Positions 1 through 10,850 of a DNA stretch of 64,000 bases are shown here, in pieces. Under the pieces are notes generated by a model, which saw nothing but the letters and a program-made list of their open reading frames with translations, had not been told where the DNA came from and ran no database searches. The stretch's first letter is position 1; each line of letters starts with the position of its first letter. Position numbers and translations under genes: made by a program. Source of the stretch: Hermatobates lingyangjiaoensis (Eukaryota; Arthropoda; Insecta; Hemiptera; Hermatobatidae); contig JAPFBL010000117.1 in assembly GCA_026182355.1 (NCBI GenBank), forward strand, positions 1,231,501-1,295,500, written 5' to 3'.

Positions 1-1289
1 CATCAAATTTATTAATTCAAGGATCTTTTAATGAGTAGTGTATGCCAGAGATGCTTGGGACTGACTGCTTTACGACCTCAAAGCTGCTGCAAAAAATTTC
101 CCATTTGCAAATGAAAACTATCATCCTGACAGAGATGAGAACCTCCAATCTTCAGAACTAAGAGCATACACTAAACCTCGACATCAATATACCTCACCTA
201 CTAAAATTATAGACTCTCAATGATGAAATTCCCATTTTGTATTATTAATAGCTATCATATTATATGATAACTGTACACGTAAATTACGTTTAAATATATA
301 AAAATGTTATGTCTATACACATATAAACATATTTATAACAATAAATTATGTTTATTATATGTATTTATATTATTAACTATACCTCCAGCTAGTTTAAATA
401 GAAGTGTATACTCTTCCACCCACCTCATTCACAGACATAATGAAAAGCATTAGAAAAGATTTCTAGAGGTTTCAAAACATGGAAATCTTTCAGGATAAAA
501 CGAGGTAACGGGACAGGTATAGTAAATCGTCCTCCGAGAGATTTTGACTTCTTAGCATAAAAAGCTTGATTCATATGTGAAGAAAATGAGGTTTGCAAGG
601 AATGTTACGCATATATGTTTCTTACGTGGAGTTATAGTGAAAAGGTGTTTTTTTTATTTACCTTCATATTATTCTTTTTAATCAACTTTAGGTAAGTTGG
701 ACAGCTTTAACGTATTTTCGATTAAAACGGACCTAAAATAATGCTCAGTATTTTTTTAGAATTTTTTTTTTCGATTTTTTAGACCTTCATAATATGATGA
801 ATACTATTTGGTTTAAACCTTGTATGAAATGGTCTTTAAGTAATCAAATACAAGCTATTTCAGAAAGTTTATTAAGGATCACTGCGGCTACTTATTGGAG
901 GATCTGTACCTTAATGCAGTCATTGAGTGACTGTAGTTGTAGGCATCAATAGTACTGGCAGATTACTGGGCTGTTCGACGGAAGATCTTTGGCTACCCGT
1001 GTGGAACTTAGGTGATGAATGCACAAAAGTAAAAACCACTGCATACCAGATGGTGAACGAAGTTTCTATTGGAACTATTGAAAGAGAGAGGATCAATATA
1101 GCTTGCTTAAGAGAAGAAATATATCTAAACATTGAATATATTGCGTTTTTCTTTTACATCATAAATACTCAATTTTTGTTATACCGCAAAAAAAATTGAT
1201 AATTCTCAAGTTCATAACAAGAAAATAGATGGATGTTATTTGGAAATCTTTTGGAATGAATGAATGTAATTAAAGAGTGATTCTGATTG
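1..1289. other. AT-rich 5' flank, no gene seen
   Basis: AT-rich sequence upstream of the only credible gene. Two open frames of 70 and 90 codons overlap on opposite strands near 920-1199, but they shadow each other, lack recognisable domains and have no splice or promoter context. A (T)n/(A)n-rich patch lies near 640-780. Nothing else is supported. Confidence 0.6.
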
Positions 1290-1355
1290 GTCTGGTGGGG
1301 ATGATAACAGATGGTGATTAACTGCTCATTTCACACTAATTAGTAGCCTTTCGGG

Positions 1356-1416
1356 TATTTATAGCAAAGGTATCGTCAGAGCTGTTCACTTTACCATTTC
1401 GAACTCATCGGACAAT
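1356..1416 (+). promoter_or_regulatory. TATA box and 5' UTR of the secreted-protein gene
   Basis: A TATTTATAG box at 1356-1364 is followed by an initiator-like TCAGA at about 1376-1380, then a short leader to the ATG at 1417. Spacing between TATA and initiator is slightly shorter than the usual 25-30 bases, so the true start could lie a few bases further on. TATA-driven promoters are typical of strongly and locally expressed arthropod genes for secreted or structural proteins. Inference from sequence only. Confidence 0.55.
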
Positions 1417-3644
1417 ATGAAAGACTTCATAGTTTTTTTGTCACTTCTGGCAGTTGGCTATACAATTACGATAAACCCACATGAAGGTCAGTTTTTTATT
1501 TAATATTTATACATTTAATGAAATACTATTCAACTATTTCTTTATAAAATTAACAATACACTTTCTTTTGTTTTATGAGTTTAATATCACATCTTTGAAA
1601 GAATTTCGGAGTTTAGTTTTATTAATTTGGAGTATAGATTAGTAGTTTAAATCTGGCATTAGTGAAGAGTATATTCATCTCTCGTATCGGTCGATTTATT
1701 TTAAATATTAAAAAAATAAAAAAAAGTTGCAAAGTTTGAAATATGAAAATACTTCTGATATTATTTCTGTACATTGATTATGACTATTTCAACCTACGGC
1801 ATTGTGATATGTGGAACAAAAAGGAAAACCAATCCTCAGAGGATGCAAATCCTTCGTAAAATTCTTCAAACAATTTATTCCGTCTTGAAATTCCCAACAT
1901 TATCTCGTAATAAAGTGTTCTACAAAAAACTTCCTAACAATAGTAATCTCTTAATCAAAATAAAATTATTCACAAACATTCAAAAAAATCCGTGAAGACC
2001 TCTGAAGAGGATGTGACTTCATCATGTTCACAAGAGACTTCTTACTATGAACAGTTCTTAGGTTTTTTTCTTCTCTTACTTATACTAGGATTTATTTAAT
2101 ATAGCATTATAACTTAGATCCCACGCCAGTAAGTGTAGTCACTGAATTACTGCTTCCCTCCTAAATCTGCATTATCAGTGTCACTGGTAATGTCATACTT
2201 ACATCATTGTGACGATATGCAAATGAAATAAAAAAGAAATATTTTTGTATGCATACAAAAAAAAAATGATTAAACCACAATATTAAATGGGAAAACAAGA
2301 CTACGATCTTTCAATCGTAACAAGCAGTCTTCATCAGAGTCAAAAAACCCAACTGACGAAAACCGCTTGTTACGGCTGAAAGATCTTAGTCTTGTTTTCC
2401 AATTTCGTATTGCGGTTTGATCATTAATTGTTACTTCACGTGTTTATGGTAAATCATTTTATACAAAAAAAATAAATAACCACATATAAAATTATGAGAA
2501 CTATATATAATAATCACTTTCGTATAAATTAAATTATGAAATCATCTTTTTCATTTATTAGATTAATTTTTGATATAAAGTGCGTTATATTAATGTTATG
2601 AAGATTATTTTGTTTTCATTTCTCGATTCTTGTTTATTTAGTAAAATACACACAAGATATGTTATTGAAGAATTATTTCAAAACCATTTACATAGATGAC
2701 TGTAAACTGTGCTGAAAGGTTCTTAAGAGATTCTAGAAAGTTGAACGCCAAACAGCTACTCTCTCTGACAATAGGTCATTTCGAGGGTCTTCAGCAGGAT
2801 GTTGCTCAACGAATAATTTCTGAAAAGGACTTAGTCGTGCCCCAATATTCATTGATATTTCCCACACTAAGTAACTTTCTGACTTCACTTGAAATTTCTT
2901 ATGCTTAATAAACTTCACTTAAGTGATTTGAATAATAAATAATTTTAATTTAATTTTGTTCAACAGCCGAGACGAATTTTAGAAAACTTAAAATTTCTGC
3001 CGGTTTTCACCATTTTTTTTTGTTCATTACTGTAAACAGTATATTTCAGAAAATGATAAGCATTTCGAAATAAACATGTATTTCATATGTATAAACATGG
3101 TTTTGTTTTTGGCAGCACTAAGTGAATCAATTTCTATTTAGGCTGACTTTGTTGCAACAATGTTGTTAGGTGTATTCAACATGATAACAGAATTGGGTAA
3201 TTTATATTCTAATAACAAATTAAGAGATCGTTGAGAATACGGTTAAAGTAGGGCAATTAAAATTTTTGTATTTATTGTTACTTTTGCATTTATTAAAGTT
3301 GTTTATTTGTTTCAGATTACATGAGGTACGCCCCTTCAATTCACTATCCTCAGCATTCTCAAGTCCCGCCCAAGGCTCCATCGCAGTACTTTCCTCAGAC
3401 ACCCTCTGTAGGACAAGGCATAGCTCATCCCTCTGAATATCCATCTTATCCCAGCTATAATACAGGCATCAACTCTGGCTTCGGCAGCCCTAACTCAAAC
3501 CCTAGCGCCAATATCAACCCTAATATTCCCTTTGGACAAAATACCTATGGTAAACCATATTCAGCTTTTGGTGGCTCCTTTGGTCAACCTGCCTCCAATA
3601 CCTATCCAAATACCAATTCCCACGGTGGAGGATTCCAAGGATAA
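1417..3644 (+). CDS. Two-exon gene for small secreted Pro/Asn/Gly/Tyr-rich protein
   Basis: Exon 1 coding is 1417-1486 (23 codons plus one base) and exon 2 is 3316-3644, ending in TAA. The donor reads AAG|GTCAGT and the acceptor TTTGTTTCAG. The split codon (G+AT) restores Asp and the frame stays open across the junction, giving about 132 residues. Residues 1-17 or so form a classical signal peptide: MKD, then a hydrophobic core FIVFLSLLAVGYT. The mature part has no Cys, no predicted domain and low-complexity composition. Its first half is rich in Pro, Tyr, Gln and Ser (YPSYPSY-like). Its second half has NPN/NSNPS motifs and ends in a Gly-rich GGGFQG tail. The ATG context has A at -3. This looks like an arthropod extracellular structural, salivary, eggshell or cuticle-type protein, but no family is recognised. 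The intron (1487-3315) carries repeats described separately. Exon 2 read alone would start at Met 3321, but the signal-peptide exon with matching phase makes the spliced model better. Confidence 0.72.
1925..2240 (+). repeat. Retroposon 3'-tail copy inside the gene intron
   Basis: This stretch is similar, over several blocks, to the reverse complement of 60431-60725. Shared blocks include CTGAAGAGGATGTG, CCCACGCCAG..AGTGTAGTCACTG and TATCAGTGTCACTGGTAATG. Both copies end in an A-rich tail on the same (sense) side, as expected for a LINE or SINE 3' end. A 73-codon open frame at 1774-1995 overlaps it and has no recognised domain. The family is not identified. Confidence 0.55.
2267..2456. repeat. 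Snap-back element, family A, with hammerhead-like core
   Basis: Imperfect palindrome with arms 2267-2335 and 2345-2421. The left arm read on - and the right arm read on + both contain CTGANGA, a stem-loop with loop CTTGTTA, and GAAAGATC. The right arm has lost the 5' strand of stem I. After the palindrome comes the family A tail (TTCACGTGTTTATGG), seen again at 5746, 26018, 39398 and 47365. It sits inside the intron of the secreted-protein gene. Likely a degenerate Penelope-like terminal repeat. Confidence 0.6.
2309..2341 (-). ncRNA. Degenerate hammerhead-ribozyme-like motif (family A)
   Basis: On the - strand: GACT, CTGATGA, extra A, an imperfect stem II, GAA, AGATCG, then AGTC. Stem I (GACT/AGTC) pairs fully, while stem II has mismatches and stem III has lost full self-complementarity. 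It is a decayed copy of the motif at 5662-5704. Confidence 0.4.
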
Positions 3645-3681
3645 AAACCAACTATTTTGTCTTGTAAAATTTTTTTGATAA

Positions 3682-3687
3682 AATAAA
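3682..3687 (+). terminator. Poly(A) signal AATAAA
   Basis: AATAAA lies 38 bases after the stop codon of the secreted-protein gene and is followed by a T-rich stretch. This is the expected position for the 3' end of a short 3' UTR. Confidence 0.6.
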
Positions 3688-3689
3688 AT

Positions 3690-4645
3690 TTACTTTTTTC
3701 CTTCTTCTTCCTTGAATTTTCGAACATATGTAAAGCAGGTTGAAACAGTTTGCGTAGTTCTTAGTCAGTCGAGACCCTTCGGGACCGCCTTTACATAGTA
3801 CTTGAAACATAAATAAATAAATAGATTTATTTATTTATCTAACATGAAATCTCTGTATTCAATTAGAGATACCCTTAAAATAAAGTATCTAAAATAATAA
3901 AAAATTTTTTTTTGATTTAATAATTAATTAAATACTACATATTCTTATTGTTGTATTTATTAACTCACAAATACTTATATTTAAGTCGATAATACAAGTG
4001 TAAGCAAGCCTAGACTTCATTCCATCTGAGTTAACAACGCTGTTTCCAAAAAAACTATAACTACAAAGTTAAGTCTCTTTCAAAAAGTTTATTTTAACGT
4101 ATTTTTTCACTATCTTGGTCTTCGACACAGTGCTTTCTTGAAAACAGGCAGTCAAAGAACAATTTTCATCAGAGTGTTAGTATAATAATGACAGCAATGC
4201 AAATCCTGACTGTGCTGTTTAATATAGTTAATTATACTAAAATTGTCCAATAAATATTCTGTAACCATCTGCCTTATCTGAAAGTATAACAAAAACTCGG
4301 CTTCAATTGTATTCTAAATTAACTACTTTTTGAAATTTCTACATTATAATTAAAATAAATTTAGTACCTCACACTGGAAATAATCAATTAAAAAGTTTCT
4401 CTATGACGATGTTTCACGGAAACAATGCGCGTCTAGTGCGAAATTTTTTTTCTTGTGCAAAAAATTCCAGAAAATTAGATTTCGCCTTCTAACTAGCAGT
4501 CTAATTTAAGCTGATGAAGTCGTATTATTTCAAAAAATTTGTCGTTAGTGGAAATAGACTTTTATGTTTTATCCACAGGCATGTAAAGACAAAGTGAACA
4601 ACAATAAAATTGCTAACTTTGACAGATTTTTTAGAAGTAAAAATT
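3690..4645. other. Intergenic AT-rich sequence
   Basis: Begins after the poly(A) site. There is a short GC-richer patch with GAGACCCTTCGGGACC near 3770-3786 and (AAAT)n-like sequence near 3808-3840. No coding signal, RNA gene or known element is recognised. Confidence 0.5.
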
Positions 4646-4739
4646 CTATTTACTACTAATAAAAATGTTCAAATCGCCATAGTATAATTGTAATTCCTTC
4701 ACACTTAGATTATATTTAAAAGCTTGAGCACGGTAACTA

Positions 4740-4774
4740 TCGGAGAATGTGGTAGCTATTGACACATTCTCCGA
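4740..4774. repeat. Perfect 12-bp inverted repeat, 11-base loop
   Basis: TCGGAGAATGTG (4740-4751) pairs perfectly with CACATTCTCCGA (4763-4774). It lies about 240 bases upstream of an orphan TATA box. It could be a protein-binding palindrome or a remnant of a foldback element. An overlapping - strand open frame (4646-4930) is unrecognised and not called. Confidence 0.5.
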
Positions 4775-5006
4775 GCTATTATATATAACTCTGACCGAGC
4801 CATGTACCACGTCAGATGCTTGTTTTACTCTGAGTAAAACGAGGTAAAATTTAGTACCCCCGATGAGGAGCAAGATAATTAATTTAGCTGGTTTAAAACA
4901 AAAATTGGTACCAAATAACAAACAAACCACACATTCCTAGCTAGAATAACAATAAAAGTGAAAGTCTAAGAGCGTAATCAATGGAAAGAAACCAATTTGG
5001 AATGCC

Positions 5007-5015
5007 TATAAATAG
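5007..5015 (+). promoter_or_regulatory. Orphan TATA box (TATAAATAG)
   Basis: TATAAATAG is a strong core match. No signal-peptide exon or coding exon follows within the next 500 bases: the first ATG, near 5039, is closed after two codons. It may be a dead promoter or serve a non-coding transcript. Confidence 0.3.
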
Positions 5016-5523
5016 CATTGACCTTCACATAAGACCATTATGCTACACTGATTCACACTAATAATTTCAGATAAAGAATAATTTTTCTTAATACAGATGC
5101 TTTGAATTTAGAGTTCCCAATTTAATATTCTACTATAATAACTCGAGGCCATAGAGCCTCTTACACAGTGACTGGAAAACTATACCAAGTCGGAGAGTCA
5201 CTGAAATGTCTACTGAACCTTAGTAAGAACTCACAACTACTGCTACGTTTAGATCATGCGACAGACAAGATCTAGAGTTCCTGGACTGCAGCGAGGCGCC
5301 AAAGTATCTCTAGTCATGCTTGTCCCCGCCGTACCAATGGTTTTTATGATGCATTCAAGTAAGACAATGAACTCTCCGCCATCAGGTTGACGGATTCTAA
5401 TGTCCGCCTATTAGTAGAACCAAGACAACACATCTGTACGATGGATCAGACGTTATATATATAACGAACTTAATAAACTATCTTCGGACTGAATAAACTA
5501 GAATTTTCAAAAGAACACATGGA

Positions 5524-5605
5524 AATGAAATCACTGAAACTCACTACTATATTTCGATAGTCTCGTCATCAAGAATATAGTAGTGAGTTTCAGTGATTTC
5601 ATTTC
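5524..5605. repeat. Snap-back repeat with weak hammerhead-like core
   Basis: Arms of about 30 bp (5524-5553 and 5573-5602) form a near-perfect palindrome around AATGAAATCACTGAAACTCA. The - strand contains TTGATGA, an extra C, a short stem, then GAAATAT. Stem I pairing is poor. This matches the general layout of the other snap-back elements here but is too degenerate to assign. Confidence 0.45.
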
Positions 5606-5629
5606 TGTGTGTTTTTTTGACAATTCCAA

Positions 5630-5650
5630 TATATATATATATATATATAT
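5630..5650. repeat. (AT)n microsatellite
   Basis: Pure AT dinucleotide run directly bordering the family A element that follows. Confidence 0.9.
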
Positions 5651-5651
5651 G

Positions 5652-5770
5652 TTGGGTTTTTGACTCTGACGAAGACCGCTTGTTACGGTTGAAAGATCTT
5701 AGTCTTGTTTTCCCATTTCTTATTGTGGTTTGATCATTCATTGTTATTTCACGTGTTTATGTGAAATCTT
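5652..5770 (+). repeat. Family A terminal-repeat copy
   Basis: Single-arm copy of family A (compare 2345-2456 and 47200-47395). It contains the intact hammerhead-like motif at 5662-5704, the block GGTTTGATCATTCATTG and the tail hairpin TTTCAC (5747-5752) / GTGAAA (5761-5766). (TA)n lies on both sides. Confidence 0.65.
5662..5704 (+). ncRNA. Hammerhead-ribozyme-like motif, family A
   Basis: Order on +: GACT (stem I, 5662-5665), CTGACGA core, one extra A (5673), stem II GACCG/CGGTT with loop CTTGTTA (5 bp including one G-T pair), GAA (5691-5693), self-complementary AGATCT (5694-5699), T as the cleavage-site base (5700), then AGTC (stem I, 5701-5704). Core residues C3-A9 and G12-A14 are all present. 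Predicted cleavage is after 5700. The extra base before stem II departs from the textbook core. The 6-base palindrome in the stem III position would pair best between two molecules, so a dimeric hammerhead is the natural reading. Hammerheads in the terminal repeats of Penelope-like elements are known. The assignment here is by pattern, not by folding software. Confidence 0.65.
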
Positions 5771-5786
5771 TATATATATATATATA

Positions 5787-5905
5787 ATAAATTCAATAAT
5801 ATACCAACCGTTGGATAGAATAGGTGTATAATGTAATCGGGATTCGGTCAATTTTCCAGGATCAAAATCAAACTCTCAATGCCGACGTTTCGGTTTTTTT
5901 TCCAT
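5787..5905 (+). repeat. Family B terminal-repeat fragment
   Basis: Similar to 15611-15730 and 39095-39175: GATAGAATAGGTGT, CGGGATTCGGTCAATTTTCC, TCAAACTCTC, CGACGTTTCGG. It is truncated at 5905, immediately before the RTE-like LINE remnant. Confidence 0.6.
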
Positions 5906-5924
5906 TGGTTTACGGACGTATAAG

Positions 5925-6330
5925 AAGTGTTACGGACGTATGGTTGTGGATCAAGAAACGTGAGAGAGGAGAGACTTATCAACTTCTTTTATTTAAAATA
6001 GTAAATACCTTCTCAAAGAAATGAACAGGAGAAAATGGACTTGCTGGCACCAAACGGTATACGGGAAACTCAAATTTATTTATATTAACCAAGAACTTAA
6101 AGGTAAAAACAAACTGGGTTATCACAGATATATTTGACTGGCACTCGGATCATAGATTAATTATATTCCAAAAATCAAGTACGGAAATTAGAAAGAGATT
6201 TAAACCTTGCCAATATAAAACAGACTCAAATGACACCGAAATAAAAGAAGAAAACAAAATTAAAACCTACTTTGAGAAGGTACTCAAACAAATAAATGTA
6301 ATATTGATCTGTAAAAAAACATAATAAATT
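5925..6330 (+). pseudogene. RTE/CR1-like LINE endonuclease remnant
   Basis: Broken reading frames keep the C-terminal half of an apurinic-type endonuclease. The first frame has KRERGET..LLLFKIVNTFSKK (compare the NERGE..L..F....L.I.NTFFKK region of the family). The next frame has a KWT..APNG motif (family RRWTW.SPNG). The last has LTKNLKVKTNWVITDIFDWH followed by SDHRL, the catalytic Ser-Asp-His signature of this endonuclease family. Frameshifts occur around 6030-6080 and two stops follow near 6322, so the element is dead. No reverse transcriptase is recognisable downstream. The clade (RTE versus CR1) is a judgement from these motifs only. Confidence 0.6.
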
Positions 6331-6334
6331 AGAA

Positions 6335-7775
6335 GCAACTATATTAATAAACTCAGTAAACTTTACTACAAAATTTCCTGGAATGGGAAAATTATCACGA
6401 ATACAATAAATTTAATAAAAAAAAATTGCTCTGATAAGCCAACTATAATTTATTGTGTAAACAGGTTCGGATTAACATCATGACTGACTTGCGAGAATAA
6501 AAGATCAGTGAATTCTACTTAGACCACAACTGTACAGTTCGCAAAATAAATAAGGAAATCAGGTAAGCTCATTGTTGGTTGAAAAGCTAAAAAGGTAAAG
6601 AAAATAACATTAAAACAATGGAAAAAATCGAGAGTAGCCTACACTCAACCTTACTAAAAGTAAACATATTATCATACTTCTTGGGTATATAATAAATAAT
6701 GTTCCATTTAGGTATAATATAAAAGCCTAAATGGGAGATGTTTAGTAGACTCATTCTTGGAGGTAGTACAGATAGTGATTATATAAGTGATACGAGTAAG
6801 TGATTATCACTATCATTAGTATAATCTGACCTTCTTCTACATTAAATATTCCCATTTAAGTAGAAAAATTTTCCCATTTAAAACTTGAAAATATTCTTAT
6901 TTTGGCCGACAAATGTCAGAAACATCTAAAATAAATTGTCGTTTTAAGATAATTTTTAATTTCAGATGTCGGATAATTTCATTTATTTTTCTTCAAAGAT
7001 GTTTTCAATTTTGAATAGTGTTTTACATTATTGGTCTTTTATACAGTTACTATACTAGGAGTTTCATGAGTTCCTAGTATTTAACAAAAACCACTTTTCT
7101 TTCCATTTTTCAAAAACCATATATACCAATCCACTCTGAGTGAGTGTTATTTTTTTCCTCTATAACGATTGTTATAACGATTGTACTCTGTTATATGGTT
7201 GTTGTGAATGCTTATTGAGAAAAAATACCTTAGCAATTAGTCAATTTTACGTACTAAAATCAATGTTGATGCCAATTATTCATTATAATTTAAAACTATT
7301 ATATCTGGAAGTTTGAAATTTTTAAAAATGTTAGAAATGCACTACTAAACTAGAATAATGAAAATTCTGAATACTTTCAACAAACATAATTCCTCTTTCT
7401 TTAGGAAAGAAACCATTCCTCACACTTCAATTTTACTCAATGATACTATAATTTACAATCCAAAATAATTTACAACTGATATTAAGTTTTGTTCAAGAAT
7501 ACAATATGTATATTGATTATAGCATTTTGTGAGACGAATCCATCATACCAATGAAAGCATCACACATTTATATTTATTAAGAGTGAATTTTTTCATGTAA
7601 ATATATTGTTCGGCTTAAATGCTATATAAATCAAAGAGTTAATTAAATTTTTCTCTATAAACATCAATTTTATTTCAGTAGCTTCACTCAAAAAATTTCT
7701 AAGTCAATGTAAAGAATGTAGAAAAATATCAAAAATTCTACAAGTATAGCAGGTCAACCCTTAGTCTAGGATAAA
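6335..7775. other. AT-rich sequence, no gene seen
   Basis: About 1.4 kb of low-GC sequence. A short inverted repeat (ATACTAGGAGTTTCATGAGTTCCTAGTAT) lies near 7052-7080. Some of 6480-6660 could be further degenerate LINE sequence, but no motif can be defended. Confidence 0.45.
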
Positions 7776-7779
7776 CAAA

Positions 7780-8420
7780 ACAATTTTTATAGCTTTATTG
7801 CTCTTTGCCATGATTGAAATTTCATGATTTTTTTTACAAATTGCTAATATAAATATTAGCTAATATAAATATTCCTAAAAAAATTATCTCAACTCATCCA
7901 TCAGACAATTTTCTATTTTTTGGCATAGTTTCATTTTGATTCGTCAAATGGTATGGCTCTCAAAAGTTTTGAGATTGAATTATAAGTAAAAATTATAAGT
8001 AAATTTTACATTTTATTGAAAAAAAATATTTCCCGTTGTTTTAATATTCGGAATATATTTTTCGTTTATTGCATTTGTGACAATAATTAAGCCAATGCCA
8101 AAGTTTTAAAACTCTAGAGTTAGCAGTTTAGGAGAAAAAAATATTTTTTTAAAACTGGTTTTTGGCAAAAAAAGTAACTTTTCTATCATCCATAATTTTT
8201 CCCAAACAATAGGGATCATCTACACAATGGAGCCCAATTTTGTTTAAAATATCAACTGCTAACGTACTCACCCACCCACCCACGCACCCACCCACATAGA
8301 CATAGATATCATCGAAAAAACTTCATAAAACGACTTTTGGGACCTCAAAAAATATAATTCCGTCAGAATCTCGCGATCAAATTTTTTCACAATAACTATA
8401 CTTATCGTGAAGTAAAATGA
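7780..8420. repeat. Possible dispersed non-coding repeat with CCCA tract
   Basis: The stretch has a style common to insect dispersed repeats: homopolymer A/T blocks, then a (CCCA)n-like tract at 8270-8297, then a segment with AAAACGACTTTTGGGACC and TCTCGCGATC. No second copy is in this window, so the call is tentative. Confidence 0.25.
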
Positions 8421-8424
8421 AGAA

Positions 8425-10320
8425 ATATCCAGATTATTTATTTATATTTCTAAATAAACTGATATTATGCTTGTGAAACATTAATCGTAATCGAGGTGGT
8501 AAAGGTTTGGGACGCTGTTCAATGAAGACATCTGTTGAATAGTAGGTAGAGTGATTGATGGCTTTGTCTGGGAGGTTTTTTGTATTCCAATTTATCCTAT
8601 CATCTCCTGGGAATATTACTTCTATTTTGAAAATCCCTATCCTCTTCTGGATTTCTTCTCCTTTGCCAGTAATTGTAGTACTATATCTCATATGACGATT
8701 ACCACAATAATAAAATACATGAATTTGGTAAAAATTGTTATCAATTGTATGTTCTATTAATTATATTAAGGATTGATTCATAACCGCTTTGCAAATAATT
8801 ATTATTTTTGTACCTTCCCTTGTTGAAGAGACTTATTTATTATCCAATCAGAAATCATATTTCGAACTACGTAAATTACAAGGAAAAACAATATGAGCTC
8901 CTAGCATCTGTTATTTGAAGGAATTCAGATACCTATCAAAAACAAATTTTTATTCAGGTTACATATTTCATTATGTACATACTTGTAATTGTAATATTAA
9001 CAAATTTCTAAGCAAATTAAAAGTTAAGGTAAAATAATATCTTGTAATATTAAACAGTCATATAATGCGTTCTTTTAATTTTAAATTAAATTCATGGATT
9101 TAAGATTATGTTAAGATTACATTAAATTCCATGATAAAATTGAGTTCTTTTCTTTGCTAAATAATACATGTGATAATATTCAATTCGTTTGTAATTAATT
9201 TAATTATACAATCAGAACTATATCCAACCAAATTAAAAATTTAACCTTCCTTTATTTATTACTGCATATCTATCTACATCAAGAATGCAACTATTTTTTC
9301 TGAAAAAAAAATTATTTTCATTTAAGGGCTTACTTTTACTAAACTATTTGAAATAGTTTACAAGAACTCTTGTAATAAAGTTTATTTGTTACAATTGTAT
9401 TGTATTACTAAAAACTTCTTTCATTTATTTAAATTAATAATTTAAGAATCTATTATTTCTTTTCATAAGTTGGTATGGAAAAAAATTTATTTATACGTTT
9501 ACTTTTAATATATCTCATGAAATTAAACATTATTTCAAATATATTTAGCATGTACTGATACTAAATATGAATCGCCTGCTTTACAATAATGGCTTGATAC
9601 TTCCTATATGTGCTATAATTCTTGAAAAAAAAACAAGTTTTTAAAATAGTATTCCCTCGAGTAAATCGACATGGAATCTCCAACTGTAATTGAAGTTCAT
9701 TGAAGTGTAGAATTTCAAACTGAAAGAAGCTAAATTTAATATTTTATTCAGGATCCCATTTTCTGCTTGTTGTCTAATGTTATCATGTTGAAGTTTTTAC
9801 GATCTTAAAACTCACTGAAAAAATGTATACATTGTTTCAGAAAATAATAAAATAAAATCAACTTATTCTTCTTCTGTACAAATGTCAGAGATAGTAGAAA
9901 AAATATTTAATTATAAGTCTTAAAATAATTGTTCTGCTTTACAATATATTTTTTTTAAGTCAACCAACTGAAGAAAACATTCAAAGATATCAGAACAAAT
10001 AATTTTCTTCATCAGAGACTCCACAATTATCCTAGTATCATAATTAAATAACGTTTATTCCAAACATCTACAGATTCAATCAGAAATAGAGTTATTATTT
10101 TGTTTATAAGCATTGCGATAATCTTATGCACAGTTTTTCTATATCAGTAAAATGTCTCACAAACAATCTGTAAAGTTGTTAGACATAACCTGACTTTCTG
10201 ATACTTGTTCAATGTCATGCTTAAGTTTCAGTTATAACTTGGCATTCTTGATAATCTGCGAATATGCACAAACAATCTGGATGTCTTCAAAGTAAAATAT
10301 TTACTTAAATGTAATACTTT
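8425..10320. other. AT-rich sequence, no gene seen
   Basis: Overlapping short open frames on both strands near 8434-8760 shadow each other. The remainder is very AT-rich with A and T runs. No domain, RNA gene or repeat is recognised. Confidence 0.45.
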
Positions 10321-10324
10321 AAAA

Positions 10325-10637
10325 CAGTGATTCCTAACCGTATATAGTTATCAAATAGCACCAGTTTCAATTGCGCATTCACCGAATCCTTTTTCAGTGA
10401 AAAATAAAATACGATGTTTTTTTCAAATTCAAGTCGTAGGAGTTTGTTTTTTTTATGGCAACATAAATGAACCGTGGATGTTTATCACCTTGTTCAAAGA
10501 ACAAAACCAACACAGTGCATGAACTCATAACAAATTACATACCTATAAATCAGTCTGGCTGCTGATGTCCTCCGTGGCGGAGGCTTTGCCCAGTCCCTGA
10601 GACCGACCTGTCAAACCACAAGTTACGAACCACTGGG
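10325..10637. mobile_element. hAT-like miniature element
   Basis: The left end reads CAGTGATTCCTAACCG (10325-10340). The right end, read on -, is CAGTGGTTCGTAACTTG, ending at about 10636. The ends share CAGTG.TTC.TAAC, which is the form of hAT terminal inverted repeats. The element is about 312 bp with no transposase. I cannot find a matching 8-bp target duplication (CTTTAAAA on the left, GGGTAGTA on the right), so one boundary may be off or the flanks decayed. Confidence 0.4.
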
Positions 10638-10639
10638 GT

Positions 10640-10850
10640 AGTAATGAAGTGATTAAGCGCCACTAATAGCCTCTAACACTCAACTCCAACTTTCAGCCTT
10701 CACGAGGCTACCCTGTTAACCTGCTATATGCAGGGACAAACGATAGAGGAGGAGAAGGTGATCAGGAGCTGGGCCTGACCACCTTTGTTTCACATCCTTC
10801 CTAATCCCCAAATTCCCTCCTTTTACCCCAGCCCTAATCTAAGATGTTAT
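10640..10850. other. GC-richer unidentified stretch
   Basis: Compositionally distinct (clearly GC-richer than its surroundings), between a hAT-like element and a LINE remnant. Probably the upstream part of the LINE, but no reading frame can be defended. Confidence 0.3.

Noticed and set aside
920..1199. Overlapping open frames of 70 (-) and 90 (+) codons
   Set aside because: They occupy the same bases on opposite strands, show no domain or signal peptide and have no gene context.
5007..5100. A second secreted-protein gene downstream of TATAAATAG
   Set aside because: The first ATG closes after two codons and no signal-peptide exon or matching second exon was found.
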